35,647 nucleotides of DNA from a virus, in the IMG/VR virus record IMGVR_UViG_3300005295_000044, positions 1 to 35,647 of that record. The stretch is one strand, 5' to 3'. Positions 24,659-30,456 of the stretch are shown here, in pieces. Position numbers and translations under genes: made by a program. Numbering within the stretch: position 1 is the first letter of the stretch; every line of letters starts with the position of its first letter. Under the pieces are notes generated by a model. It worked only from the letters and a program-made list of their open reading frames with translations, was not told where the DNA came from and did no database searches.

Positions 24659-25060
24659 TCACTCCCCGATTCGATTCCGCATCATCCAAGCGTCCATTTC
24701 AGCACGCTCAGCCGCCGCCTTGGCGTGTTCCTCCGGTGTGGCGCGGAACGTGTCGCGTTGCCTTGTCGAGGATGTCCTGAACGGGTCGCACGCTTCCCTC
24801 AGTTGGCCCGGCGTCGGGAATTTCGTGTTGTCGGGATTGTTCCGCCATGCTCGGCATCCGCTCCGCAATTGCTCCACGCTCAAGCCCTTCAGGTCCTCGT
24901 TGTACGTCTCGAACAGCATCGCCCATTTCCGAGGGTCCATGTCGGGACGCCAGAAGGCGGGGACTAGAGCCAATCTCTCCAGTTCCGTTACGATGTCCCG
25001 TGGCGTTGCCTCGCTCCACTTTTGCAAGGAAGATGGCGGCTCCTTCGGTGCCTTTGTCAT
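24659..25060 (-). CDS. P-like replication accessory / helicase-loader-like protein
   Basis: From ATG 25060, 133 residues, with GGAAAGG 8 bases upstream. The segment WAMLFETYNEDLKGL, then LRSGCRAWRNNPDNTKFPTPGQLREACDPF resembles the region of phage P-type replication proteins where a short domain ends in FPTPGQLR. The C-terminus is a charged helix with EEHAKAAAERAEMDAW. It lies directly downstream of an O-like gene, as in lambda. It overlaps that gene's open frame by 353 bases. The function as loader is an inference from pattern and order. Confidence 0.65.
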   Translation of the reverse strand: MTKAPKEPPSSLQKWSEATPRDIVTELERLALVPAFWRPDMDPRKWAMLFETYNEDLKGLSVEQLRSGCRAWRNNPDNTKFPTPGQLREACDPFRTSSTRQRDTFRATPEEHAKAAAERAEMDAWMMRNRIGE

Positions 25061-25763
25061 GGCTCGAAACCTTTCCAATTCTGCGTTTGCTATCGTCCAG
25101 CGCCCAATTGATCCATGTCCGGCGCCAGTCCATCCGCGCGGCATCGCGCGTTCTGGAGGACCAGTAATTCGCGAAGCGTGTCGCTTCCAAGCGGAGGTCT
25201 ATGTGCGGGAGATCGTGTTCGTGGCGCCGAACGTCCGCGTCTGCGATCCATTCTTCAGAAACCAATTGGTCAGGAGGCCAACGTGTACCCTTGGGGGCGG
25301 CGCGCACAGCGCGCTCTACTACTTTCTGTTCTGTATCTGGTTCTGTATCTGGTTCTGTATCTGGTTCTAGCACCGTCACAGAGCCGTCACGTGACGCGTC
25401 ACTCGGGCGTAACGTTACGCTTGGGTTACGCGTTGGGTTCTTGGCACGGTAACGCCTCATCCGTTCGGCTGATGTGGCGTCGTGACCGTCACTCGTGAAC
25501 TGATGTTGGTCCCAATCGTGGGGGGCGTAGCCCTCGCCTTCGCGCTCGATCAGCTTGGCGCTGATGAGGGCCTGTAGCGTGTCCCTGATCTTGCCGGCCG
25601 GCATCCGTAGCGAGAACGATAGCGAGTCAACGTCGCCCGTGATCCGGCCCCCATTGCGCTTGGCGAGGCACCAGAGGTTAATCAACATGCGGAACGCGCG
25701 ATCCGAGAGCATCTGTATCTTCGGGTCGTCCAAGATGTTGTCGTAGAGCCGCAGCCACGCCAT
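24708..25763 (-). CDS. O-like replication initiator (winged-helix), open frame overlapping next gene
   Basis: From ATG 25763 (TGATG overlap with the membrane protein), 351 residues as read. Residues 1-95 match the helix-turn-helix N-terminus of phage replication proteins: MAWLRLYDNILDDPKIQ, then RMLINLWCLAKRNGG. Residues 100-150 are a low-complexity linker with PDTE repeats. Residues 150-228 end in DLRLEATRFANYW then DWRRTWINWALDD, a conserved core in related proteins. After residue 228 the frame keeps running to 24708 across the next gene and looks unlike protein, so either the true end is hidden by a frameshift or the tail is overprinted. A candidate origin lies in the linker DNA. Confidence 0.65.
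   Translation of the reverse strand: MAWLRLYDNILDDPKIQMLSDRAFRMLINLWCLAKRNGGRITGDVDSLSFSLRMPAGKIRDTLQALISAKLIEREGEGYAPHDWDQHQFTSDGHDATSAERMRRYRAKNPTRNPSVTLRPSDASRDGSVTVLEPDTEPDTEPDTEQKVVERAVRAAPKGTRWPPDQLVSEEWIADADVRRHEHDLPHIDLRLEATRFANYWSSRTRDAARMDWRRTWINWALDDSKRRIGKVSSHDKGTEGAAIFLAKVERGNATGHRNGTGEIGSSPRLLASRHGPSEMGDAVRDVQRGPEGLERGAIAERMPSMAEQSRQHEIPDAGPTEGSVRPVQDILDKATRHVPRHTGGTRQGGG
25331..25367. repeat. Three 12-base tandem repeats in the O-like gene
   Basis: The unit CTGTATCTGGTT is repeated three times perfectly from 25331, encoding PDTE repeats on the leftward strand. The plus strand here is pyrimidine-rich and is the most AT-rich stretch near the iteron-like cluster at 25373-25495. 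Confidence 0.85.
25373..25495. other. Candidate replication origin inside the O-like gene
   Basis: Short related repeats cluster here: CCGTCAC (25373), GCCGTCAC (25383), GCGTCAC (25396), GCGTAAC (25407), GTTACGC (25414 and 25425), GGTAACGCC (25448) and CCGTCAC again near 25487. GCGTAACGTTACGC at 25407-25420 is a perfect palindrome. Next to it lies the pyrimidine-rich tandem repeat. Iterons plus an AT-richer strand-biased tract within the initiator gene is the layout of the lambda origin. Origin function is inferred. Confidence 0.45.
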
Positions 25764-25927
25764 CAATGTTTGTATCCAAACGTTACGGTTAGAGTGATCG
25801 CGAGAGCTGAGAGCCAATAGCAAACGTCTGCCCAGCTTCCATGAATGGCCCAGCGGGCAGCGTTGAGCGTGTACAGCGTCATGATGATGAAGCTGAACAG
25901 GCGCGGATCGAGGAGAATCTGTCTCAT
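25763..25927 (-). CDS. Two-span small membrane protein
   Basis: A 54-residue frame, MRQILLDPRLFSFIIMTLYT to FGYKH, with hydrophobic segments at about 11-24 and 34-50. Its start overlaps the previous stop (ATGA) and its stop overlaps the initiator start (TGATG), so it is translated as part of the replication operon. Function unknown. Confidence 0.6.
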   Translation of the reverse strand: MRQILLDPRLFSFIIMTLYTLNAARWAIHGSWADVCYWLSALAITLTVTFGYKH

Positions 25928-26055
25928 GCCGCCTTCTTCCCCCGGATGGATTTTGTTGGAAGACCCGCTTGCTTCGCGGCGCGGGGGAAAGAACCCAAGC
26001 CCACCACCCGCCCATTGGACGAGTCGTGACGAGTGGTGGTTGGGATGCGGGGCAT
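25924..26055 (-). CDS. Small basic peptide
   Basis: A 43-residue frame (MPRIPTTTRHDSSNG to IRGKKAA) filling the gap between the 136-residue gene and the membrane protein. The start lies 4 bases after the upstream TAG and the stop is an ATGA overlap. The last half is Lys/Arg-rich. The upstream extension to 26223 is a shadow of the neighbouring gene. No function known. Confidence 0.45.
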   Translation of the reverse strand: MPRIPTTTRHDSSNGRVVGLGSFPRAAKQAGLPTKSIRGKKAA

Positions 26056-26059
26056 GGGG

Positions 26060-26470
26060 CTACATCGGTCCCATGCGGACGTTGGTAACGACGTGCGGCT
26101 TGCGACGGCGCTTTGCATTCTTGCGGAGCCGATGCTGTCCGCCCGTGTGTTGGCCCAACCGGCGTGAGGGCCGTGGCGGCTTAAGCCGAAACTCTTGCGG
26201 TTCAAAGGCCCCACCGCGATCAAACGCTATAATTTCATCGCGCATGGCCTTGGGCGTCTCATAACGCTGCCACTGTCCATTGATGCGGAGGTAAAGGCGC
26301 GACAAGTGAACGCGCGCTTCCTCTGCAACGCGACCGCACGCCCGAGCTACCGCGCAACTCTTGGGCTTCTTGCGATTCGCGCGCCGGCAGTCATCCTCTG
26401 TGACGATGAGCCTGACCGGCTTCTTTGCGTCGAAAACCTTCAATCCATCTATTGTGATTAACTTGCTCAC
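26060..26470 (-). CDS. Conserved phage hypothetical protein with basic C-terminus
   Basis: A 136-residue protein. Residues 15-85 contain PVRLIVTEDDCRRANRK, then SCAVARACG, then a segment with LYLRINGQWQRYETP and IIAFDRGGAF. The arrangement CAVA...RY..P...I..FD.GG recurs in small phage and prophage proteins of unknown function in GC-rich bacteria. Residues 105-136 are strongly basic (LRKNAKRRRKPH), suggesting nucleic-acid binding. ATGA-coupled downstream of RusA. Confidence 0.65.
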   Translation of the reverse strand: MSKLITIDGLKVFDAKKPVRLIVTEDDCRRANRKKPKSCAVARACGRVAEEARVHLSRLYLRINGQWQRYETPKAMRDEIIAFDRGGAFEPQEFRLKPPRPSRRLGQHTGGQHRLRKNAKRRRKPHVVTNVRMGPM

Positions 26471-26895
26471 GTCGTTTCTCCTTCGGTTGATACCCGTGCG
26501 GGCGCACGGCTAGAGGGCCGGATTTCAACCCGAGCCCCGATTACACCGCCCCATTCAGCGGTGACTTTGCGGACGGTCTTATTGGTATCGCCGTCAATGA
26601 TTCCGTTCTGTACTAAGCAGTCGATGACGCACTTGATCCGGTTGTCTATGTCGCCGCGCGACTCCTGAACCGTGATGGTGATATCTACCGGCCCGACCGA
26701 TACGCGGGGACGCTGCGCCATAAGCATCAATGCAGCTTCTTTCTTCCACGCCCTGTACTCGGCAGAGGGAAACCGCCCGTGCGTCTTGGGATTGTTCACG
26801 AACAGATTGTTCACGCTCAGCGGCTTCGGCAAATCAACGCTGAACGTGCCGTTCGCAATCCGTCTGCGCTCTACTGTGGCGGGGTTGAGTTTCAT
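26467..26895 (-). CDS. rusA: RusA-family Holliday-junction resolvase
   Basis: A 142-residue endonuclease that would resolve branched DNA before packaging. The N-terminal LPKPLSVNNLFVNN matches the RusA start pattern. The catalytic acids appear as GDIDNRIK (D82, D84, with the Lys at 88) followed by IIDGDTN (D101, D103), the same spacing logic as the D70/D72/D91 cluster and Lys of E. coli RusA. It is ATGA-coupled to the DnaA-domain gene upstream and to the 136-residue gene downstream. Confidence 0.88.
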   Translation of the reverse strand: MKLNPATVERRRIANGTFSVDLPKPLSVNNLFVNNPKTHGRFPSAEYRAWKKEAALMLMAQRPRVSVGPVDITITVQESRGDIDNRIKCVIDCLVQNGIIDGDTNKTVRKVTAEWGGVIGARVEIRPSSRAPARVSTEGETT

Positions 26896-27254
26896 GCAGC
26901 GTCCCTAAACACGCTCGCCGCCCACTCGGTCGGCTGCATCCAACTGCACTCATCCGCGCTATAGGAGAGTGCCCACTTGATGTTGCAGTAATCTTCGTCA
27001 ATCAGCGGATCGGTTTTCCGAAGCTCATCTATGCGCCGGCAGGCGTGAAGCACCGTCGTATGATCTCGGTTGCCGTAGACCTTGCCGATATAGGGGAGGG
27101 ATCGGGTTGTCAGTTCACGACACAGAGCCATTGCGATCTGACGTGGCCGCGCGAGCCGACGGCATCGCCGCGAGCTTTCTATCTCCGACTTTGAAATCCC
27201 GAAGTGACGACACACAGCCCATTTGATGCCGTGCGTTGTCGTGTGCGTCCGCAT
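26892..27254 (-). CDS. Stand-alone DnaA domain IV (DnaA-box binding) protein
   Basis: A 120-residue protein consisting almost only of the DnaA C-terminal DNA-binding domain: SKSEIESSRRCRRLARPRQ (21-39), AMALCRELTTRSLP, and the DnaA signature GNRDHTTVLHACRRI (61-75), compared with GGRDHTTVLHACRKI in E. coli DnaA. There is no AAA+ ATPase. It could bind DnaA boxes on phage or host DNA, either to attract host DnaA functions or to block host initiation. Strong GGGGAG site 4 bases before ATG 27254. A long hairpin lies in the leader. Confidence 0.88.
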   Translation of the reverse strand: MRTHTTTHGIKWAVCRHFGISKSEIESSRRCRRLARPRQIAMALCRELTTRSLPYIGKVYGNRDHTTVLHACRRIDELRKTDPLIDEDYCNIKWALSYSADECSWMQPTEWAASVFRDAA

Positions 27255-27276
27255 TGTTCTCCCCTCGACATAAGGC

Positions 27277-27338
27277 GGAGAGAGCGGCAGGGCCGCTAAT
27301 CGGGGGGCCGTTGATCAACAGCGCCCGCCACTCTCTCC
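27277..27338. other. Long imperfect hairpin ahead of the DnaA-domain gene
   Basis: GGAGAGAGCGGCAGGGC at 27277 pairs with GCCCGCCACTCTCTCC ending at 27338, with two mismatches over about 16 bp and a loop of about 30 bases holding the palindrome GTTGATCAAC (27310-27319). It sits in the 148-base gap between the GIY-YIG-like gene and the DnaA-domain gene, about 22 bases before the start. It could be a regulatory RNA hairpin, attenuator or protein-binding site. The rest of the gap shows no gene. Confidence 0.6.
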
Positions 27339-27402
27339 AAGGAAACTCTTCAGGCTACGTCAGTGAGCTGCCGATTTGCCCTGCGGCAGTAGGCGAATTA
27401 CG

Positions 27403-28140
27403 TCAAAACACCCAGATTGATTTGTCGGCCAGTTCTATGGCCACTTCCTCGTTTACGAGGCGGTCATTCCAAATCTTTTGGAGCGCGAGGCCGAGCGCTT
27501 CCGACGATACGGTCCCGACCTTCCAAGCGAGCCTGACGCCATCAGGATCGCGGAGAGCTACCGCATAAGCCTCGTTCTCTGTCACGCCCACATCGCGCGC
27601 CATCCAACAAGCGACAGCGGCGGTGAGGAACCACGCTTTCATGCCCGTATTGTTTCGGCACAGGTTGATTACCTGGGACAAATGCGGATGGCGCGGCCCA
27701 TTCACCCACTGTCTCACGGCCACATCGCTCACACCGCTTTCACGCGCTGCTTGGCGAGCCCATCCGGGCTCTGTGCCGTAAACCGCCTTTATTGCCTCAC
27801 AGAATGACTCGGTGAGAAACTTCACCATCCGCTCATCAAGAAACTCATCTTTGGTGGTAGTGGGCGGAGGTAGTGTGGCGAGGGCGAATGCTCCCTGCTT
27901 TACGCTTTCGATAACGCGGAGCACTTCATCATGCGGAGAGAACCATTCACCGCTTAGGCGGTGGGCCGCGAGCTGCTTGTGCAAATGCCGCTCAACATCG
28001 CTGCCGCCATCATAAACCGCGAGAAGTTCAAGCCTCTCAGCAACGCCGGTCTGTAGGGCGTTAATACGATCCTGAACTCGGCGGCTTTTACCGATCTTAA
28101 TCGGGCCACCTTCGCCTCGCTGAAGGAAATAGATTTGCAT
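27403..28140 (-). CDS. GIY-YIG-like (T5orf172/Mug113) nuclease domain fused to an HTH region
   Basis: From ATG 28140, which overlaps the upstream stop (TGATG), 245 residues. Residues 1-70 show the T5orf172/Mug113 branch of the GIY-YIG fold: IYFLQRG (3-9), IKIGKS (14-19), RINALQTG (25-32), then HLHKQLAAHRLSGEWF (52-67). Residues 130-165 (ARQAARESGVSDVAVRQWVNG) look like a helix-turn-helix of Cro/YdaS type, so this may be a DNA-binding protein that also nicks DNA, or a regulator. The C-terminus is unassigned. It lies between an HTH gene and the DnaA-domain gene. Confidence 0.75.
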   Translation of the reverse strand: MQIYFLQRGEGGPIKIGKSRRVQDRINALQTGVAERLELLAVYDGGSDVERHLHKQLAAHRLSGEWFSPHDEVLRVIESVKQGAFALATLPPPTTTKDEFLDERMVKFLTESFCEAIKAVYGTEPGWARQAARESGVSDVAVRQWVNGPRHPHLSQVINLCRNNTGMKAWFLTAAVACWMARDVGVTENEAYAVALRDPDGVRLAWKVGTVSSEALGLALQKIWNDRLVNEEVAIELADKSIWVF

Positions 28141-28592
28141 CAGTGCCCCACGCCAATCTCGCGGAGCCACGCGCGGGCGTACTGTCCCTCTTGGTCCTCT
28201 TGCAGCGACTTGCGCCTAAGAACTTGCAATAGCCGCTCATCGCGATTGTAGAACCGCCCAAGGTCCGCTTCCTCAGCGAGGAGAAGCCCGACCTCATCAA
28301 ACACCTTGGCCATCGCGAGCGTGTAGGATGTATTTGCTGCGCGCCGACCAAGCTTCCAGCTCTGCGCCGTGTCCTTTGTGCATTCGACAGCGCGCGCAAT
28401 GTCGCCCTCGGAGTAACCCGAGAGAGCGTCAGCGATTTGATCCGCAACGTATTTCTGCGAGGGGCGAGCGAATTCTGTACGCGGTACGGATTGTGTACGC
28501 CTTACTCCGTTTGAAGCTGTAGCTTGAGCGCGGCTATCTCCCCGTCGTGAATTGGAACGATGCTGGAGAGCGCGAGATGCGTAGGCCATCAC
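28140..28592 (-). CDS. HTH regulator
   Basis: A 150-residue protein. Residues 1-47 are basic and disordered. A central helix-turn-helix follows (LSGYSEGDIARAVECTKDTA then QSWKLGRRAANTSYTL) and then an acidic helix with GLLLAEEADLGRF. It resembles phage repressor- or excision-type DNA-binding proteins. The gene overlaps the mini-protein upstream and the GIY-YIG gene downstream by one to four bases. Three GTAC sites fall within its own 5' coding DNA (28477-28498) and recur upstream of the rightward gene at 29312, making it a candidate binder of those sites. Confidence 0.7.
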   Translation of the reverse strand: MMAYASRALQHRSNSRRGDSRAQATASNGVRRTQSVPRTEFARPSQKYVADQIADALSGYSEGDIARAVECTKDTAQSWKLGRRAANTSYTLAMAKVFDEVGLLLAEEADLGRFYNRDERLLQVLRRKSLQEDQEGQYARAWLREIGVGH

Positions 28593-28777
28593 ACTTCCTC
28601 ACAATGCGGTATGTGATGGCGGCAATAGGCCCGACCGTCGAAGGCCTCTTGCTGTGCCCACATCTTGCAACGCTTCCGGGTGAGCATGACGTGGGAGCAC
28701 CGGCCAAGAAATGCTGCCGAGCGTCTGCCGACGTGCCGGTCCTCGAATTCGTCGTCAAAGTCGCCAAGCTCGCTCAT
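28589..28777 (-). CDS. Cys/His zinc-binding-like mini-protein
   Basis: A 62-residue protein. The second half has CSHVMLTRKRCKMWA then GRAYCRHHIPHC, a Cys/His spacing compatible with a small zinc site, while the N-terminal part is acidic (ELGDFDDEFED). TAG of the preceding gene abuts its ATG, and its stop overlaps the HTH start (TGATG). Function unknown. It could be an inhibitor or adaptor of a host enzyme. Confidence 0.65.
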   Translation of the reverse strand: MSELGDFDDEFEDRHVGRRSAAFLGRCSHVMLTRKRCKMWAQQEAFDGRAYCRHHIPHCEEV

Positions 28778-28903
28778 CTACTTTTCCCCCTTTGGCATGG
28801 GCGGTTCTTTCTGAACCGGGGGATACTTCTTGAAAGAGGATGCGAGAACTTCACGCATATGCGCGAGAGCATCGGCTGGGGTGATGGGCTTCTCGCGGAT
28901 CAT
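28778..28903 (-). CDS. Small hypothetical protein
   Basis: A 41-residue frame, MIREKPITPADALAHMRE to PKGEK, starting as ATGA overlap with the membrane peptide upstream and ending just before the mini-protein start. It has a helix followed by a Pro/Lys-rich tail. No recognised family. Confidence 0.55.
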   Translation of the reverse strand: MIREKPITPADALAHMREVLASSFKKYPPVQKEPPMPKGEK

Positions 28904-28980
28904 TGCGGGGCCATCATCGCGAGTAGGGCGAATACCCAAACGAGAATCGCTGCAATGGTCGCGAAGCGCATGTTGCTCAT
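28900..28980 (-). CDS. 26-residue membrane peptide
   Basis: MSNMRFATIAAILVWVFALL followed by AMMAPQ: one membrane span with a short basic start. GGGGGG precedes ATG 28980, and the stop overlaps the next start (ATGA). It begins, or nearly begins, the leftward block. Function unknown. Confidence 0.55.
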   Translation of the reverse strand: MSNMRFATIAAILVWVFALLAMMAPQ

Positions 28981-29057
28981 GGCAGCGCGCCCCCCATCAG
29001 AAACCCCAGAAGCCACATCGCAAGAAGCGCGAGAACCCGTATGAACGGATCGTCCAA
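28977..29057 (-). CDS. Possible 26-residue membrane peptide with TTG start
   Basis: The leftward frame (DDPFIRVLALLAMWLLGFLM then GGALP) is hydrophobic and ends in an ATGA overlap with the next peptide, which supports it. The only suitable start is TTG 29057, with a weak ribosome site. Further upstream the frame looks antisense-like. Treat as tentative. Confidence 0.3.
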   Translation of the reverse strand: MDDPFIRVLALLAMWLLGFLMGGALP

Positions 29058-29149
29058 TGTCCGCTGAATTCCAACTCGCGCTGAGCGTGGCGCTGTGCTC
29101 TGCCCTGCCTGTGCTGGCCTATCTATTGGCGAGAGGGGGAAGGAAATGA
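29057..29149 (+). CDS. Possible 30-residue membrane peptide, rightward
   Basis: The frame MSAEFQLALSVALCSALPVL then AYLLARGGRK* has one membrane span and a basic end, a convincing peptide layout. A GGAT sits 7 bases before ATG 29057. It starts back-to-back with the tentative leftward TTG frame at the same base, so at most one may be used. Function unknown. Confidence 0.4.
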   Translation: MSAEFQLALSVALCSALPVLAYLLARGGRK

Positions 29150-29311
29150 GCAGCGCGGTCATATCATTCCACCGCTGGCGAAATGTGGTTAACGGATGGA
29201 ACATGGGCGGAATCATGCACTTTTGCCGCACCAAGTCGTTCGGGACTCTTTCCGTACGCTTGCGTACTGTCGATGTACGAGCGCGGCCTTACACGGGTGG
29301 GGAGAGCCGCA
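29150..29311 (+). promoter_or_regulatory. Regulatory gap before rightward gene, with three phased GTAC sites
   Basis: About 160 bases with no convincing gene. GTAC occurs at 29254, 29264 and 29275, about one helical turn apart. The first two sit in the palindrome GTACGCTTGCGTAC (29254-29267). A GTAC triplet also occurs at 28477, 28484 and 28495. This suggests an operator for an HTH regulator, inferred from spacing. Confidence 0.4.
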
Positions 29312-29548
29312 ATGCAGCACGTTGCCTTGATAGTCTCTTTGTTGATCGAGGGTTCGCGCGCAAAGCGCGGCGTGAAATGGTGCAAGGAATACGGCGTGGG
29401 ATACGCCCGGCGAAAGCTGGGAACGCCTGTACAGGCGATGACTGCCGGATCGGAAGCACAAACCGCCTTCACGGAAGAACAGCGAGCCGCCGAAGAATTG
29501 CGGACGATCTGTCGGAAGTGCGGCGGTTGCCGCTGGAGCGAGGAATAG
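29312..29548 (+). CDS. Small hypothetical protein with C-terminal Cys cluster
   Basis: From ATG 29312, with GGGGAG 7 bases upstream, 78 residues. A hydrophobic N-terminus (VALIVSLLIEG) is followed by a basic region (SRAKRGVKWCKEYG) and an acidic helix ending TICRKCGGCRWSEE with three closely spaced Cys residues, a possible metal site. It is convergent with the HTH gene at 29550, 1 base apart. Function unknown. Confidence 0.6.
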   Translation: MQHVALIVSLLIEGSRAKRGVKWCKEYGVGYARRKLGTPVQAMTAGSEAQTAFTEEQRAAEELRTICRKCGGCRWSEE

Positions 29549-29549
29549 A

Positions 29550-29774
29550 TCACGAATCGCTCGCTTCCGTAACGAACTCATGCCACGGCCTGCCCGTGAG
29601 CTTCGCCATACGGCGTGCGACTTTCACGCCGACCGGACGCCTCCCATTGATGATGTCGGAAGCGTTGCCTTTGCTGGTCTCAAGCCGCGCGGCAAGCTCG
29701 GTCACTGTATGGATACCAGCATCCTTCATGTAACGCGCAATCGGATTATCGGGGAGGGTGGTGTGGTCAATCAT
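29550..29774 (-). CDS. HTH repressor-like protein (XRE/HigA type), leftward arm of the switch
   Basis: A 74-residue protein that is mostly an XRE-type helix-turn-helix: VTELAARLETSKGNASDIIN then GRRPVGVKVARRMAKLTG. The layout resembles HigA antitoxin-like and short phage repressors. It is divergent from the HTH gene at 29868, with two near-palindromic operators in between and an AGTCAA (leftward TTGACT, a -35-like box) at 29805-29810. It probably represses one or both divergent promoters. No toxin partner (HigB) is adjacent, so an immunity role is more likely than toxin-antitoxin. Confidence 0.8.
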   Translation of the reverse strand: MIDHTTLPDNPIARYMKDAGIHTVTELAARLETSKGNASDIINGRRPVGVKVARRMAKLTGRPWHEFVTEASDS

Positions 29775-29783
29775 GACGGCGAG

Positions 29784-29834
29784 GTTCGTACATTCGGAAC
29801 TCTAAGTCAAGGGGGTGTTCCGAACTTCGGGAAC
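29784..29834. promoter_or_regulatory. Two operators between the divergent HTH genes
   Basis: GTTCGTACATTCGGAAC (29784-29800) and GTTCCGAACTTCGGGAAC (29817-29834) are near-palindromes built on the half-site GTTCCGAA. The same site recurs at 30503-30519 and 30537-30553. In between lies AGTCAA, which is TTGACT on the leftward strand. They fit a two-operator phage switch. Confidence 0.7.
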
Positions 29835-29867
29835 GACAATCAGGCCTGCCGGTTCCATAATCCGGGC

Positions 29868-30188
29868 ATGGCCAAGAGACGCTCAGAAGCCCGCCCAGGC
29901 TGGTACGCCGCCGAATGGCTGGAATACCTCCACATGCAGCAAACCGACCTCATCGAGGCTACGGGGCGCTCCAAGGGGCGGATTTCAGAGCTGGTCTCTG
30001 GCCGGCAGCGGTTTAACGAGGATGACCTTGCCGCCTTCTCACGCGCTCTCGGGGTCACTCGGGGGTACTTGCTCGATGTGAACCCGCTGCTGGTTCGGAA
30101 CAAGGCGCTTCTGGATCGCGGCACTCTCCCGCCCCCACCGGTGCCCAGCAGGCCCGTAGGCACCAAAAAGCCACAGGACAGGGCCTGA
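29868..30188 (+). CDS. HTH repressor-like protein, rightward arm of the switch
   Basis: From ATG 29868, 106 residues. An upstream frame is open but overlaps the operators. Residues 12-63 form a helix-turn-helix of XRE type (LHMQQTDLIEATGRSKGRIS then ELVSGRQRFNEDDLAAFSRAL), with a Pro-rich tail (LPPPPVPSRPVG) that could mediate interaction. It is divergent from the other HTH gene and followed after 5 bases by a lipoprotein gene. It probably regulates the early operon through the GTTCCGAA operators. Which of the two proteins acts as repressor and which as Cro cannot be told. Confidence 0.78.
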   Translation: MAKRRSEARPGWYAAEWLEYLHMQQTDLIEATGRSKGRISELVSGRQRFNEDDLAAFSRALGVTRGYLLDVNPLLVRNKALLDRGTLPPPPVPSRPVGTKKPQDRA

Positions 30189-30193
30189 GAGCC

Positions 30194-30439
30194 ATGCGGG
30201 GGATCGCGGCTGTAGCGGCTTCCCTGTGGCTCCTGATGGGCTGCGCTTCCCCAACCTGGGTCAAGACCGTCGATTCGATGTATCCGGGCGATGCGAACGC
30301 AGCCCGATATGAGTGTGAGCGCGACGTGCGCCAGTCCGGCTACTACGGTCCCGGACTGATCGGGGTGTTTAACGCCCGATCCTTCTACGGCCAGTGTATG
30401 AGAGCCAAAGGCTTTTACGAGCAGGCTCCGACACCTTAA
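30194..30439 (+). CDS. Small lipoprotein
   Basis: An 81-residue protein with a signal sequence and lipobox LLMGC (residues 13-17, Cys17 lipidated and anchored). The mature part is polar and has two more Cys. It follows the HTH gene by 5 bases and precedes a hairpin. Phage lipoproteins next to repressor genes often act in lysogenic conversion or superinfection exclusion at the envelope. The role here is inferred. Confidence 0.75.
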   Translation: MRGIAAVAASLWLLMGCASPTWVKTVDSMYPGDANAARYECERDVRQSGYYGPGLIGVFNARSFYGQCMRAKGFYEQAPTP

Positions 30440-30456
30440 CCGGCCCGCAGGGCCGG
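30440..30456 (+). terminator. GC hairpin after the lipoprotein stop
   Basis: A perfect 7-bp stem CCGGCCC-GCA-GGGCCGG starts right after the TAA and is followed by ACTTCCC without a T-tract, so it may act as a pause or mRNA-end stabiliser rather than a full terminator. A similar hairpin with the same GGCCGGACTTCCC 3' side occurs at 34429-34444. Confidence 0.5.

Noticed and set aside
25373-25495. CRISPR array or IS end in the iteron-like cluster
   Set aside because: The repeats are 7-9 bases with irregular spacing and no uniform spacer, and no transposase gene is present.
29146-29733. A rightward frame of 196 residues beginning MSSAVISFHRW
   Set aside because: It starts well but then runs across the better-supported gene at 29312-29548 and antisense to the HTH gene at 29550-29774, and its composition is unlike protein there.
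29550-29774. HigBA toxin-antitoxin pair
   Set aside because: The HTH protein is HigA-like, but no HigB-like toxin gene of the usual length lies next to it on the same strand.
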